Virus record (IMG/VR): IMGVR_UViG_3300006751_000131
Coordinates: 1-24,288 of that record
DNA length: 24,288 bases
Strand: one strand, 5' to 3'
Source: a virus
Position numbers and translations under genes: made by a program. The notes below the pieces were generated by a model that saw nothing but the letters and a program-made list of their open reading frames with translations, made no database searches and had not been told where the DNA came from. Shown here one piece after another: positions 8,764 to 16,791 of this stretch. Every line of letters starts with the position of its first letter. Position 1 is the stretch's first letter.

Positions 8764-9723
8764 TTAGTGTTTAATCCATTTAGATTTACCTCTCATAATC
8801 TGAGTAATTTCTTCTATTTTAATTTCAGATAATCTTATTTTTGCTTTTCTTGTTTCAGCCCACTTTTCTTTTTTAAGTAGTTGTAGCATGTTGTGATCAA
8901 CTTTTGCTCGTCCTTGCATACACCCGTATAGTATATGTTTTACCATAGCTTCTTGAGCAAACTTATGAACTATAAAATCTTGTTCAGGATTTGTTTCTGT
9001 AGCCCATGGTGATCCAGTATCTGTCCCAGCTTGTAAAACCCCAACACCATCACTTATATACTTTAAAGTTATAGTTTTTCCAGAACAATTACTACTAAAA
9101 TGAATTCTTCCTTTGGCATAGTCTATATAAAAAGAACCATTAGCATTCATTTGTTTAGGTTCTGCTCCATAAATCATACCATGATTAAATTCTAATAAAT
9201 CACGATCATCATCATTATTGTTATTATTAGTTGACGCGGCCGCTTTATAATCAGTCCATGTATTAGATTCACTAGCCGTGGTAGCTGTATTAGAACCATC
9301 AAACTGTAAATAGTAATTAGCGTCTTGAAGATATGCCTCTGGATTAGATGTTATTATCGCTGGGTATAAAGTGTGCTCTATACCAGTAGAATCTTTCCAA
9401 GTTACTTTAGTATATCCTACGTAATCATGTGGCAAAGCCATTAATAAAGAAGGAGGTATTTCTATCTCCATTGATTTTGTTGATCTAAAGGTATCAAAAC
9501 TTAGTTCTTGTAATGCTCTATGAGCATGGTATTTTACATCTGATTCTCTAGTACCTTCTAACATTTTTTCTGGTCCACAGTAAGTTGCCACTACATCGCT
9601 AACGACATCACCAATTTTCATAAATTGATAATTACCATACTGTAAATCATCTCCGGTTAATTGTACACCATCTTTACCTTCGTAATATTGCTCGTGGGTT
9701 AGTGTTATTAGATTATCTGCCAT
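8764..9723 (-). CDS. Tail tubular / ring (head-tail adaptor) protein, P22 gp4-like candidate
   Basis: This 319-residue protein has an N-terminal alpha-helical part (about 33-85, including VVSDVVATYCG and KYHAHRALQELSFDTFRS), which resembles the helical bundle of podovirus tail-tube A / P22 gp4 adaptor proteins. A beta-rich centre follows (about 88-240: PHDYVGYTKVTWKDSTG, then GSFYIDYAKGRIHFSSN), and then a basic helical C-terminus (about 253-319, ending KSKWIKH). An odd low-complexity insert of Asn then Asp (NNNNNDDDRD, about residues 166-175) is encoded by AT-rich triplet repeats near 9200-9230. Such proteins form a ring of about twelve subunits under the portal. The position between the preceding connector gene and the stabilization gene matches the P22 gp4-gp10 order. 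The fold is inferred from sequence pattern and synteny, not from a clear motif. Confidence 0.65.
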   Translation of the reverse strand: MADNLITLTHEQYYEGKDGVQLTGDDLQYGNYQFMKIGDVVSDVVATYCGPEKMLEGTRESDVKYHAHRALQELSFDTFRSTKSMEIEIPPSLLMALPHDYVGYTKVTWKDSTGIEHTLYPAIITSNPEAYLQDANYYLQFDGSNTATTASESNTWTDYKAAASTNNNNNDDDRDLLEFNHGMIYGAEPKQMNANGSFYIDYAKGRIHFSSNCSGKTITLKYISDGVGVLQAGTDTGSPWATETNPEQDFIVHKFAQEAMVKHILYGCMQGRAKVDHNMLQLLKKEKWAETRKAKIRLSEIKIEEITQIMRGKSKWIKH

Positions 9724-9729
9724 GTTTTA

Positions 9730-10557
9730 TTATTTTGTTTGTGCTTCGTTTTGTTGTTCTTCGTTCGATGCTATTTGAACTAAACCAGGTTTATTTATTG
9801 TAATACCAGCTAATTCCAATATCTTTATAACTAAATTAGTTTCTTCTGATCTATGCATGTTAAAATCTGTAGACGCCGCAGCGCTATATAAAGCTTTTTC
9901 ATTTACAACTACATATCCCCATTCAACCGCTCTAGGTACCACAGCTATAACTTCAATTTTTAATTTACCAGCTGATGTTATAGGAGCATTTGTTCCATCG
10001 CCTTCTGAATACAAACTATAGCTACCGTCTAAATTCTCTGTATAAAGAATTCTAGCAGTATCAGTAGAATGCCATCTACTATTGCTTTTAGCAGCAAAAT
10101 TTTCAGTAATTGCTTCTAAATCATTTTTATTAATAAGTTCTAATGGGATAGACGATCCATTTGTACCAGAATAGTACATTCGTCCAGTTCTGTATATTGA
10201 GCTGCTTAATGCTGGTAATTTATAACACTTGTTTGTGCTATCAACTGTTAAAGCAACATCTGTACCTTTGTATATAGATATTTTTTCTCTAAGAATATTT
10301 ACTGTGTCACCAAAATCTGGTGCCATTTCAACGTTGGCACCTGGTTGTTTTTGTTCTTCACCTCTTGACTTCAAAGCTGTCATTGTTGCTAAATCATAGA
10401 AATATTGTTCAAATATATCTAATTGCGCTTGGTTAGCGTGTAAGTTAAATTCTTGTGGCGTAATATAGCCTCTTTGCTCTTTGTTAGCTAATGCTAAAAC
10501 TCTTTGATAAACTGTATCTATACTTATAGTCGTTTGACCAGCTACTATTATTGCCAT
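9730..10557 (-). CDS. Head-tail connector / ring protein candidate
   Basis: This is a 275-residue protein. Its N-terminal helical segment (about 16-65) contains VYQRVLALANKEQRGYITP and then EFNLHANQAQLDIFEQYFYD, a pattern I recognise from connector or ring proteins of crAss-like and marine Bacteroidota phages. The rest is beta-rich (about 85-215) and ends in a helix and a Gln/Glu/Asn-rich tail (EEQQNEAQTK). There are no catalytic motifs and only one cysteine. It probably forms part of the neck between portal and short tail, acting with the next gene, which starts six bases after this stop. Neighbours on the other side are the 49-residue mini-gene and the capsid region. Structural role is likely; which ring it forms cannot be decided from sequence alone. 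Confidence 0.6.
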   Translation of the reverse strand: MAIIVAGQTTISIDTVYQRVLALANKEQRGYITPQEFNLHANQAQLDIFEQYFYDLATMTALKSRGEEQKQPGANVEMAPDFGDTVNILREKISIYKGTDVALTVDSTNKCYKLPALSSSIYRTGRMYYSGTNGSSIPLELINKNDLEAITENFAAKSNSRWHSTDTARILYTENLDGSYSLYSEGDGTNAPITSAGKLKIEVIAVVPRAVEWGYVVVNEKALYSAAASTDFNMHRSEETNLVIKILELAGITINKPGLVQIASNEEQQNEAQTK

Positions 10558-10562
10558 GTATT

Positions 10563-10712
10563 TTAATTTTTATATGGAAACCACCGGTTTAATATATCTC
10601 TTCTAGTTTCACATCCACAATCGTTTTCTTTAAATAACATTTTTATAAAAAGTTTTACACCAAGAAATTGAGTTATTTTGTGAACCGTATCTCCAAAACC
10701 TTTAGATTTCAT
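10563..10712 (-). CDS. 49-residue cysteine-containing small protein, function unknown
   Basis: A short frame with ATG at 10712 and TAA at 10563 encodes 49 residues starting MKSKGFGDTVHKITQFLGVK and ending RWFPYKN. It has a basic amphipathic N-terminal helix (about 8-28), then a DCGC element (C32, C34) followed by charged residues, and a conserved-looking aromatic end. I recall similar mini-proteins with a GFGDTV start and a DCGC centre in marine phage genomes, always without a function. The start follows seven A residues and there is no Shine-Dalgarno, as elsewhere here. It lies between the hairpin at 10725-10759 and the connector gene, with five bases to the latter's ATG, so it looks co-transcribed. 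The Cys-x-Cys pair could bind metal or form a disulfide, but this is only a possibility. The call rests on coding-like composition, placement and memory of homologues. Confidence 0.7.
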   Translation of the reverse strand: MKSKGFGDTVHKITQFLGVKLFIKMLFKENDCGCETRRDILNRWFPYKN

Positions 10713-10724
10713 TTTTTTTATTTA

Positions 10725-10759
10725 AGTATAGCAATCACCCCGAAGGGTGATCGCATACT
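10725..10759 (-). other. Long RNA hairpin with cUUCGg tetraloop
   Basis: In the coding sense the inner arm GCGATCACCC, loop TTCG and arm GGGTGATTGC form a 10-pair stem with one G-U pair. After a one-base bulge, AGTAT and ATACT extend it by five more pairs. The loop is the very stable UUCG tetraloop closed by C-G. The following sequence is A-rich (TTAAATAAAAAAAATG), with no U-tract, so it is not a canonical terminator. It lies ten bases after the stop of the preceding gene and just before the mini-gene start, and may protect or process the messenger or gate translation. Confidence 0.75.
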
Positions 10760-10768
10760 ATTGTTTAC

Positions 10769-11614
10769 TTATCTTAACTGTTTTTCAACAGATTGTAAGA
10801 CTTCCATTCCTTCATCAGTTTTAAACCAAGAGGCTAAAGCTGAATAAGGATGATCTTCAAACGGAACGTTTAATAATTTTCTACCATTTGATCTCCAAGA
10901 AAAAGTTCTTTGGTCGTCAGATAGCATAATTATATTTTGTTCAACTGATTTTATACCTAAATTCCTAAGATGTATGTTATCATCTTGCATTAAGTCTAAG
11001 AGTAATTTAGGGTTTTTCTTTGCAAACACCATAATATCTCTATTAAGTTCCTTAGAAGTCATCTTAGATACTTTAGAACCATTCTGAACACGCATAATAG
11101 CTTCAACTAAATCAATATCCATTTCTCTAGCTGCTATTAAAGCATCTACTTCTAAGTTGATATTTTCTAATTCGTTTTTAGCTGCAAGTTGTGGTTGCAC
11201 TTCTCTGAATATCTTGTTTTTCCACGGGTGATACACAGATAGCATCTTTTGTAAAGTTACTTTATTTTTAGGTACAAATAAACCGCCATTCCTAAAAACT
11301 ATTCTACCTGGTCTTATATCTCCTTTCATTTCATCTACAAAAAGAGTAGGTTGATTTTCAGTATATTGCATTTCTCTTTCGTAACCCAGCTTTTCGTCGA
11401 AATAATATATTCCTCTAGTTTTTATTCCATAGGATAATGGAGCTTTACCACTACTTAAAACGTATCTTCTATCTTTTATCTCCCAATTGTTTATAACCCT
11501 ATTAGTAGGTTCTGATCTTTTCGGTTCTGGAGTTTCCATAACCGGTGTTTCAACTTTTGGTTGTTCTATAACCTGTGGAGTTGGTTCCACTTCTGTTTTT
11601 TGCTTTTTTGCCAT
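10769..11614 (-). CDS. Conserved virion-associated protein of unknown function
   Basis: This is a 281-residue protein. The first ~40 residues are a disordered Pro/Glu/Lys/Thr-rich tail (for example PQVIEQPKVETPVMETPEPK). Then comes a beta-rich region (about 42-125, including YVLSSGKAPLSYGIKTRGIYYFDEK), and from about 145 a helical region, with a Lys-rich segment at ~180-210 and an end such as ALASWFKTDEGMEVLQSVEKQLR. There is no enzyme motif, signal or membrane segment. It stands directly after the capsid gene and its terminator and before the connector genes, a place where decoration, head-completion or core proteins are usual. The disordered N-terminal arm would suit capsid attachment. Transcription must come by read-through of the terminator at 11638-11673 or from a promoter inside the capsid gene, because only about 20 bases lie between the T-tract and the ATG. 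Function is not recognised. Confidence 0.55.
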   Translation of the reverse strand: MAKKQKTEVEPTPQVIEQPKVETPVMETPEPKRSEPTNRVINNWEIKDRRYVLSSGKAPLSYGIKTRGIYYFDEKLGYEREMQYTENQPTLFVDEMKGDIRPGRIVFRNGGLFVPKNKVTLQKMLSVYHPWKNKIFREVQPQLAAKNELENINLEVDALIAAREMDIDLVEAIMRVQNGSKVSKMTSKELNRDIMVFAKKNPKLLLDLMQDDNIHLRNLGIKSVEQNIIMLSDDQRTFSWRSNGRKLLNVPFEDHPYSALASWFKTDEGMEVLQSVEKQLR

Positions 11615-11637
11615 GATATAATATAATTTAATAAGTT

Positions 11638-11673
11638 AAAAAAAATAAAAGGGGAGGAGGTTGTCCTCCCCTT
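11638..11673 (-). terminator. Intrinsic terminator after the major capsid gene
   Basis: In the coding sense, AAGGGGAGGA, a five-base loop CAACC and TCCTCCCCTT form a perfect 10-pair GC-rich stem, directly followed by TTATTTTTTTT. This is a textbook rho-independent terminator. It begins 24 bases after the capsid gene ends. It should confine the most abundant transcript to the capsid gene and whatever precedes it, letting only a fraction continue into the connector and tail genes. The opposite strand has A-rich flanks and would terminate poorly. Confidence 0.92.
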
Positions 11674-11696
11674 CTAAAGTTACTGATTAGTTGCTA

Positions 11697-13181
11697 CTAG
11701 TTAGCCCCTTTTAGTAAAAAGAAGTTATTAGCACCTTGAACAACTAAACATCTTTCAGATAAGAAATGCATTTCCATCGCATCTAAATCAGAAGTAGTAG
11801 CACCAACCGAACCAGTAGTCCAAGTTTTGTACTTTCTGCTTTCTAAATTAGAAGCTCTGTAACGCACATGTAAGAAAGGTCTTTTCAAGTTCTTACCTAA
11901 GTTTTGGTCATATACAGAAGATACACCAGCAGGAATTATAACACCATGAATTGCGTTAGCAACATCTTTAGCGTTTATTAATCCTCTTGTTGCAGCATCA
12001 TTTAGATATTTGAAATCAGATTTGTAGAAATCATAAGATCCACGTCTGAAACCAGAGAAACCTAAATTAAGTGCCATGTCTTCTTCGTTGTTAAATACTC
12101 CATAAGAAGTACCATTAGCACCATAAGAATTTTGAGCGGCTAAACAGTCATCCATTTGTAGAGAAGCACCTCTATCCATAAACATCATGTTTTCTTCAAT
12201 AGCACCGTTAGCATCAAATTCAGCAAGGATATCATCTAAGTCGCTCATTGCAACACTTCCAGAACCGTCAAAAACGTTAGATATATTACCTCTAGATTCT
12301 AAAGCTTCCCATAATCCTTCAGTACCTTTTATAGTACCAGTAGCACCAGTCACAGTACTTACAGTATTAGCACCTGCGCCTGCGGCAGTTACTGATTCTA
12401 ACATAGCCATCTCTAAGTAATCAGAGAATCTAGCTTTAGTATCACCAGAAGCTTTTAAGTACCATAAATAACCTGATTGACCTTCTTCACCAGAAACTTC
12501 AACCCAACCAATCGCAGATGCATCAGAACCTGATACTTCATACTTATCTTTTAAGATAATTGGTTTGTTAGTTCTAGATAAATGTTGTGGTTTGTTAGCA
12601 CCAGCTCTACCTATAGATCCTTTAACATACTCAGATCCATAAACTAGTACAGAAATATCAGTACCAGAAGCAATACCATTATCACCAGTAGCGTGACCAT
12701 CGTATCTTTCACAGTCAATAGTTGCAGTACCAGAAGTAGCTACAGTATTAACAAAAGCTTTAACACTAGCGTTTGCGTCAGATGCTATAATCATATCACC
12801 TGGACGAATACCGTGATCAAGACCAGCGTTACCAACGTCTCTACCATCCGCATCAGTTGTGGTTCCATCTACCATAGTAATTCGCAAGAGACCACCTACA
12901 TTGGAGGCTGTGCATAATTTATATGATAAATGTAATCTACCTTGTTCAGACCAAACTACTTGGTCAGAAGCCATAGACTCTTCTGCTCCAACTTGAGATA
13001 AAAACCCACTAATTGTTCTATTACCGAACACTTCAGCTTCTTTTTCCATCAAATCAGGCAGGTATTGTTGCGCCCAATCATTGCTCCCGCCAGTAAAGTC
13101 GAGATACGCAGTTGAGAGCGTTTGCTTCATCGGGGCAGGAGTTAATAGTCCTGTCGCGACAGCTTTTTGAGTTACACCCAT
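11697..13181 (-). CDS. Major capsid protein
   Basis: The 494-residue product forms the icosahedral shell. The N-terminus reads MGVTQKAVATGLLTPAPMKQ, then a helical region about 35-75 (WAQQYLPDLMEKEAEVFGNR). The centre is Gly/Ala/Ser/Asp-rich and beta-like. The C-terminal part includes IHGVIIPAGVSSVYD, RPFLHVRYRASNLESRKYK and LSERCLVVQGANNFFLLKG. The length and overall pattern suit HK97-fold capsid proteins of ~490 residues such as those of crAss-like phages, though the fold itself has no short diagnostic motif. Context is decisive: it follows terminase, portal and scaffold and is followed by a strong terminator, as expected for the most highly expressed gene. Composition is less AT-biased and more orderly than neighbours. 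No separate N-terminal prohead protease domain is visible here, so the separate acidic gene upstream is taken as scaffold. The leader is A/T-only. Confidence 0.88.
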   Translation of the reverse strand: MGVTQKAVATGLLTPAPMKQTLSTAYLDFTGGSNDWAQQYLPDLMEKEAEVFGNRTISGFLSQVGAEESMASDQVVWSEQGRLHLSYKLCTASNVGGLLRITMVDGTTTDADGRDVGNAGLDHGIRPGDMIIASDANASVKAFVNTVATSGTATIDCERYDGHATGDNGIASGTDISVLVYGSEYVKGSIGRAGANKPQHLSRTNKPIILKDKYEVSGSDASAIGWVEVSGEEGQSGYLWYLKASGDTKARFSDYLEMAMLESVTAAGAGANTVSTVTGATGTIKGTEGLWEALESRGNISNVFDGSGSVAMSDLDDILAEFDANGAIEENMMFMDRGASLQMDDCLAAQNSYGANGTSYGVFNNEEDMALNLGFSGFRRGSYDFYKSDFKYLNDAATRGLINAKDVANAIHGVIIPAGVSSVYDQNLGKNLKRPFLHVRYRASNLESRKYKTWTTGSVGATTSDLDAMEMHFLSERCLVVQGANNFFLLKGAN

Positions 13182-13206
13182 AATTTTAAATGTTTTAAAT
13201 TAATAT

Positions 13207-14364
13207 TTACTTTCGTTTTTTAATTCTAAGCTTCATATCGTTAGAATCTTCACCTAAAACTTTAAATTTCATGCCTCCATCACCTTCATAAACTTTATGA
13301 GACTCTCTAGACGTGTTAATGTTTTTAGCTTCGGAAACCGTTTGCTTAATAGCATCCGATTTACCTTGTTCATAAAAATGCTTAGCTATCGAATCAGGAT
13401 TCATAGCGGTAAATAAAGATTTATGATAACCAGCAGCGTCTTCCATAACTGATTTATCGTTTAGAAACTTTCCAACGAAATTATTTATATCAGTCTGCTT
13501 GTTTTTCACTTCATCAGTATTAGAAACATTATAAATTATCTTTTTATCACCAACATTAAACTCAAACCCTTTAAAGTTTTTATCAAAAACTTTTTCGGTT
13601 TTGTTTAAAAAGGTAGATTGTTGATTTTTCATAACCTTTTCGTTTTGCTCTGTTTCCTGATTGTATCTATTAAAGAATTCAACTGCCTCTTGTTGCTCAC
13701 CCGTGAGTTTTGAACCAGCCTTAACTTCTTCATAGTATTTAGACTTTTCCCCGTCTAAGTAGGTCTTAGCTTCAGCAACTTGCTCTTTTAAAGCTAATTT
13801 TTTTCTTTTCACATCTCTTTCTTCATCTTGATCTTCATCATAAGAAAACTGATCTTCTAATAAGAAGTTAATCTCAGAATCATCCAAATGTGGTTTTGTC
13901 TTTTTATAATAATCATGTAAGATTTCAGAGCTATCCATTTTATCAATATCTCTGTTTAGATTTACATAATCATCTAGATCTCCACCAGTTTCGTTCATAA
14001 ACTCCATTAACTTCTGGAGATTTTCTGGTAAATCTATAATTTCTTCTGTAGCTTCAACACTTACCTCTCCTTCATCTACAGTAGATTCTTCAGTATTTTC
14101 TTCTGTAGGCTGTTCAGTATTCTCTTCTTCACTAACCGTTTCTTCAACAATCTCTTCTTGAACTTCCTCGGTTTCTGTGTTATCAGTTGGCTGTTCATCT
14201 TCTTGTATTGGTGGTGGTTGTGTTAAATCTATTTTTGTTACTTCAGGATCATCAGCACTTTCAAATTTACTTAGATCCACTTCAGGTTTTTGTTCTTCAA
14301 CCTGTTCTTGTTGAGTCTCCTCTTGTGTAGTCTCCTCGACTACGTTTTCTACGTTTTCTTCCAT
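13207..14364 (-). CDS. Capsid scaffolding protein (acidic coiled-coil)
   Basis: This is a 385-residue protein. Residues 1-120 are extremely acidic and low in complexity, with Glu/Thr/Val/Gln repeats such as EENTEQPTEENTEESTVDE. The middle (~125-290) is predicted to be helical and charged (MEFMNETGGDLDDYVNLNRD, then DQDEERDVKRKKLALKEQVAEA). The C-terminus is basic, ending MKLRIKKRK. A charged helical protein with a basic C-terminal tip, placed between portal and major capsid genes, is the standard description of a scaffolding protein, whose basic end touches the capsid protein's inner face. No protease motif is seen, so removal would be by exit or by a protease encoded elsewhere. The acidic arm may also mimic DNA charge inside the prohead. 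Start ATG at 14364 lies 20 bases after the portal stop, with an A/T-only leader. Identity is by composition and position, not motif. Confidence 0.8.
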   Translation of the reverse strand: MEENVENVVEETTQEETQQEQVEEQKPEVDLSKFESADDPEVTKIDLTQPPPIQEDEQPTDNTETEEVQEEIVEETVSEEENTEQPTEENTEESTVDEGEVSVEATEEIIDLPENLQKLMEFMNETGGDLDDYVNLNRDIDKMDSSEILHDYYKKTKPHLDDSEINFLLEDQFSYDEDQDEERDVKRKKLALKEQVAEAKTYLDGEKSKYYEEVKAGSKLTGEQQEAVEFFNRYNQETEQNEKVMKNQQSTFLNKTEKVFDKNFKGFEFNVGDKKIIYNVSNTDEVKNKQTDINNFVGKFLNDKSVMEDAAGYHKSLFTAMNPDSIAKHFYEQGKSDAIKQTVSEAKNINTSRESHKVYEGDGGMKFKVLGEDSNDMKLRIKKRK

Positions 14365-14384
14365 GATATAATAATATTAAATAA

Positions 14385-16790
14385 TTAGTTAGTTGTTAAA
14401 CCAGCCACTCCCATTCCAGTAGCTAATGAATCATTACCTGAAGATTCAAAATTCTTAGGTGTTGTTTCGTTCTTTTTCTGGTCTATTAATTGACTTTGTT
14501 GACTAGCTTGTATCTTTGTTCTTTCATCTTTACGATCGTCCTTTTGTGCTTCTTTACTTTTAGCGGCATCATTATCTATACCTCTAAGTTTCATATTAAT
14601 TTCAAACTCATGATCCATTAGCTTAGTTTTCATAGCAGCTTCTTGTTTCATGTATTCTATTTTTAATCCATTTTTCGCTGTTTCTAACTCTATAGCCGTA
14701 GCTGTCTTCGCTTGCTCTTCCTGTACTTTGGCTTGAGAAGCGGCTTGTGTTGATTGTGTGTTAGATTGAGTTTGCGCATCCATTTGTTGTTGTTGGATTT
14801 TCTGATCTCTCTCTTGTTTCTTTTGTCTACGTATTTTTAACAATTGATTAGCCATCTTCAAATTTTTAACTTCACGTAAATCAATAGCATCGTCTAAATC
14901 TATTAATTTTTGTTGAATAGCCATTTGAATATTGTTTTCTAATATTTGTCTTTCTTCTTCATCTGGTTGTAATTCAATAAATATACCAAAATCATAAAGA
15001 TGTAATTCAGACATTTCTTTTAATGTAGCTACATTATGAGCACCAATAGCATGTATAAAAGCATCTCTTGTTGGTGAATATTCAACGATGTCAGATATTC
15101 TTAATGAGAGTTGTTCAGCTGTTTCTACAGTTAAATATAACGAAGCATCTAATATATGTCTTGTCGCTACATTTGAATTTGCTGCTGCCATTTTTTGTAT
15201 ACCAACTAATGATCTAGAATCTGGCGTTGAAGCATCTCTAGCTTCGTTAAGACCAGTTACATCTCTAATCATTTGTAGATAGTAGTTGTAATTTCCTATT
15301 AATGCTTGAAGTTTACCACCCGCGCCTGCTCCATTTGAAATTTCTTGAATAGGTATTTTTGCAGCGTTTTGATCACCTTCTCCAGTATAACTTCTTCCAA
15401 CAACAGAACCGGTTTGAAAGAACATGTTTAAGGCTTCTTGAGCATTATAATTTGTTCCATTACCTAAATCAACTTCTGCTAAACCATCTATATCTAAATA
15501 AACTCCATCAGGTACCATTCTTGCTAATACTTGTTGTAACTTTAAGTGAGTTAATTGAATCATGTCAGCAAAACTAGTTATTCTACTAACTATAGATTCT
15601 ATCTTACCGTTGTACATTTTAGGAGCAACGATAGAGTAATTCATTTTAACTTTGTTAAAATCACTCTTATCTCTCATCATATTATCAGCTTTCTTCCACT
15701 TAAGCATCTTTTGAGAACCTACAACTTTAACACCTTCAAATAAACACTCTACAGATTTTTGTATTCTAGAATAATCAGTTGCGTCAGTTGGTGGTTTAAA
15801 AGTATCATCCCTTTTTATAGATTTCTCAGCTCCCGAAGATAGTGTTTTAACCTTATAAACATCATTCATATATGTTTTATAGTTAAAATATAACAGTGTT
15901 ATCTTATTATTATCACTATCACCTGATTGTATCCTATCATTACCTATATGATTTCTTTTGCTTTGTAGATCTTTTAAATCTTCGTGAGTAAGATGTGGAA
16001 ATTCTTTTGCAACTTCATTTATAGGAATTTGCTTCACTTCACCAACGTAATATATATCTTCAAAATAAGGGGAATCAGTATATGAGTATACTAAATTAGC
16101 TGGATCAACATATTGTACTCTAGCGCCTTCAGCCCAATCAAAAGTTGTTTTAGCGCAAGCTATACCACAAACTGTTAAATCTTCTAAACATCTTCTTCTT
16201 ATTAAATCATACTTACTACCATCTAATAAAACATTTATAGCGTTTTCATTTGCAATTTCAACTTGTTGCTTGTAAGTCAACTGCATATGTAATCCTAATT
16301 CTTCTTCTGTTTCTGGTAAAGTTTCTGGATCATTTTTATAAAGATCCATATTAAACTGTTGTTTTGCTTGATCATTGAACTGTTTAGTTCTCATATCCTT
16401 TAGGATACTATCCATGTACTCCGTTCTTTTTGCCACTCCATAAGGATCTTGTGAATATGCTTTTATATCAAAACTTCTATTAGCCATACCATTTACAACT
16501 ATATCTACAAATTTCGGTATGATCGGAACTGGTGTCCAATCTAGATTTAAGTAGCTTAAGTCACCGTTAATGGATAACTCATCTTTATATTTTTGAACTG
16601 ATTGTTCTCCTCTAGCGTATAACCTTAAATTATGATATTTTCTTTGAGAATGAGAATATCTATGAGAATTAGAACTATCAAACCATTCCAGTTCAATTGC
16701 TTTACCAACTTCTAATCCATATTTACTAGTGATCTTTTCTAAATCACTAACAACTTGAGAGGGAAAATTTTTATGTACAGACTCTGCCAT
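14385..16790 (-). CDS. Portal protein
   Basis: The 801-residue protein should form the dodecameric DNA-entry channel. Its N-terminal and central parts show the mixed pattern of large podovirus portals: FVDIVVNGMANRSFDIKAYS (~95), a long helical insertion (~120-190), then the wing-like YDLIRRRCLEDLTVCGIACA with VDPANLVYSYTDSPYFEDI (~195-245), and a stem/crown region with MIQLTHLKLQQVLARMVPDG and NYNYYLQMIRDVTGLNEARD (~415-515). From about residue 655 the C-terminus is a Gln/Lys/Glu/Ala-rich coiled coil (RRQKKQERDQKIQQQQ and later AKTATAIELETAKNG), which would form the barrel reaching into the head, as in P22 and crAss-like portals. It follows the terminase stop by a single base and is followed by scaffold and capsid genes, the classical packaging order. 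Portal is well supported by size, order and pattern. Confidence 0.88.
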   Translation of the reverse strand: MAESVHKNFPSQVVSDLEKITSKYGLEVGKAIELEWFDSSNSHRYSHSQRKYHNLRLYARGEQSVQKYKDELSINGDLSYLNLDWTPVPIIPKFVDIVVNGMANRSFDIKAYSQDPYGVAKRTEYMDSILKDMRTKQFNDQAKQQFNMDLYKNDPETLPETEEELGLHMQLTYKQQVEIANENAINVLLDGSKYDLIRRRCLEDLTVCGIACAKTTFDWAEGARVQYVDPANLVYSYTDSPYFEDIYYVGEVKQIPINEVAKEFPHLTHEDLKDLQSKRNHIGNDRIQSGDSDNNKITLLYFNYKTYMNDVYKVKTLSSGAEKSIKRDDTFKPPTDATDYSRIQKSVECLFEGVKVVGSQKMLKWKKADNMMRDKSDFNKVKMNYSIVAPKMYNGKIESIVSRITSFADMIQLTHLKLQQVLARMVPDGVYLDIDGLAEVDLGNGTNYNAQEALNMFFQTGSVVGRSYTGEGDQNAAKIPIQEISNGAGAGGKLQALIGNYNYYLQMIRDVTGLNEARDASTPDSRSLVGIQKMAAANSNVATRHILDASLYLTVETAEQLSLRISDIVEYSPTRDAFIHAIGAHNVATLKEMSELHLYDFGIFIELQPDEEERQILENNIQMAIQQKLIDLDDAIDLREVKNLKMANQLLKIRRQKKQERDQKIQQQQMDAQTQSNTQSTQAASQAKVQEEQAKTATAIELETAKNGLKIEYMKQEAAMKTKLMDHEFEINMKLRGIDNDAAKSKEAQKDDRKDERTKIQASQQSQLIDQKKNETTPKNFESSGNDSLATGMGVAGLTTN

Positions 16791-16791
16791 A

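Noticed and set aside
9200-9235. AAT/ATT triplet run as a CRISPR or functional DNA repeat
   Set aside because: It encodes an in-frame Asn run in the ring protein and lacks spacers or dyad repeats; simple low-complexity coding sequence.
10725-10759. Hairpin as an intrinsic terminator
   Set aside because: No T-tract follows the stem on the coding strand (the next bases are A-rich), and the plus-strand side is only weakly T-rich.
12187-12917. Plus-strand open frames opposite the capsid gene
   Set aside because: Antisense shadows of a well-supported capsid gene; no recognisable protein features.
13207-14364. Acidic gene before the capsid as a prohead protease
   Set aside because: No Ser/His/Asp or Ser/Lys protease motif; composition is that of a scaffold.
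15088-15743. Plus-strand open frames opposite the portal gene
   Set aside because: Fully covered by the portal coding region in the other strand; low-quality composition.
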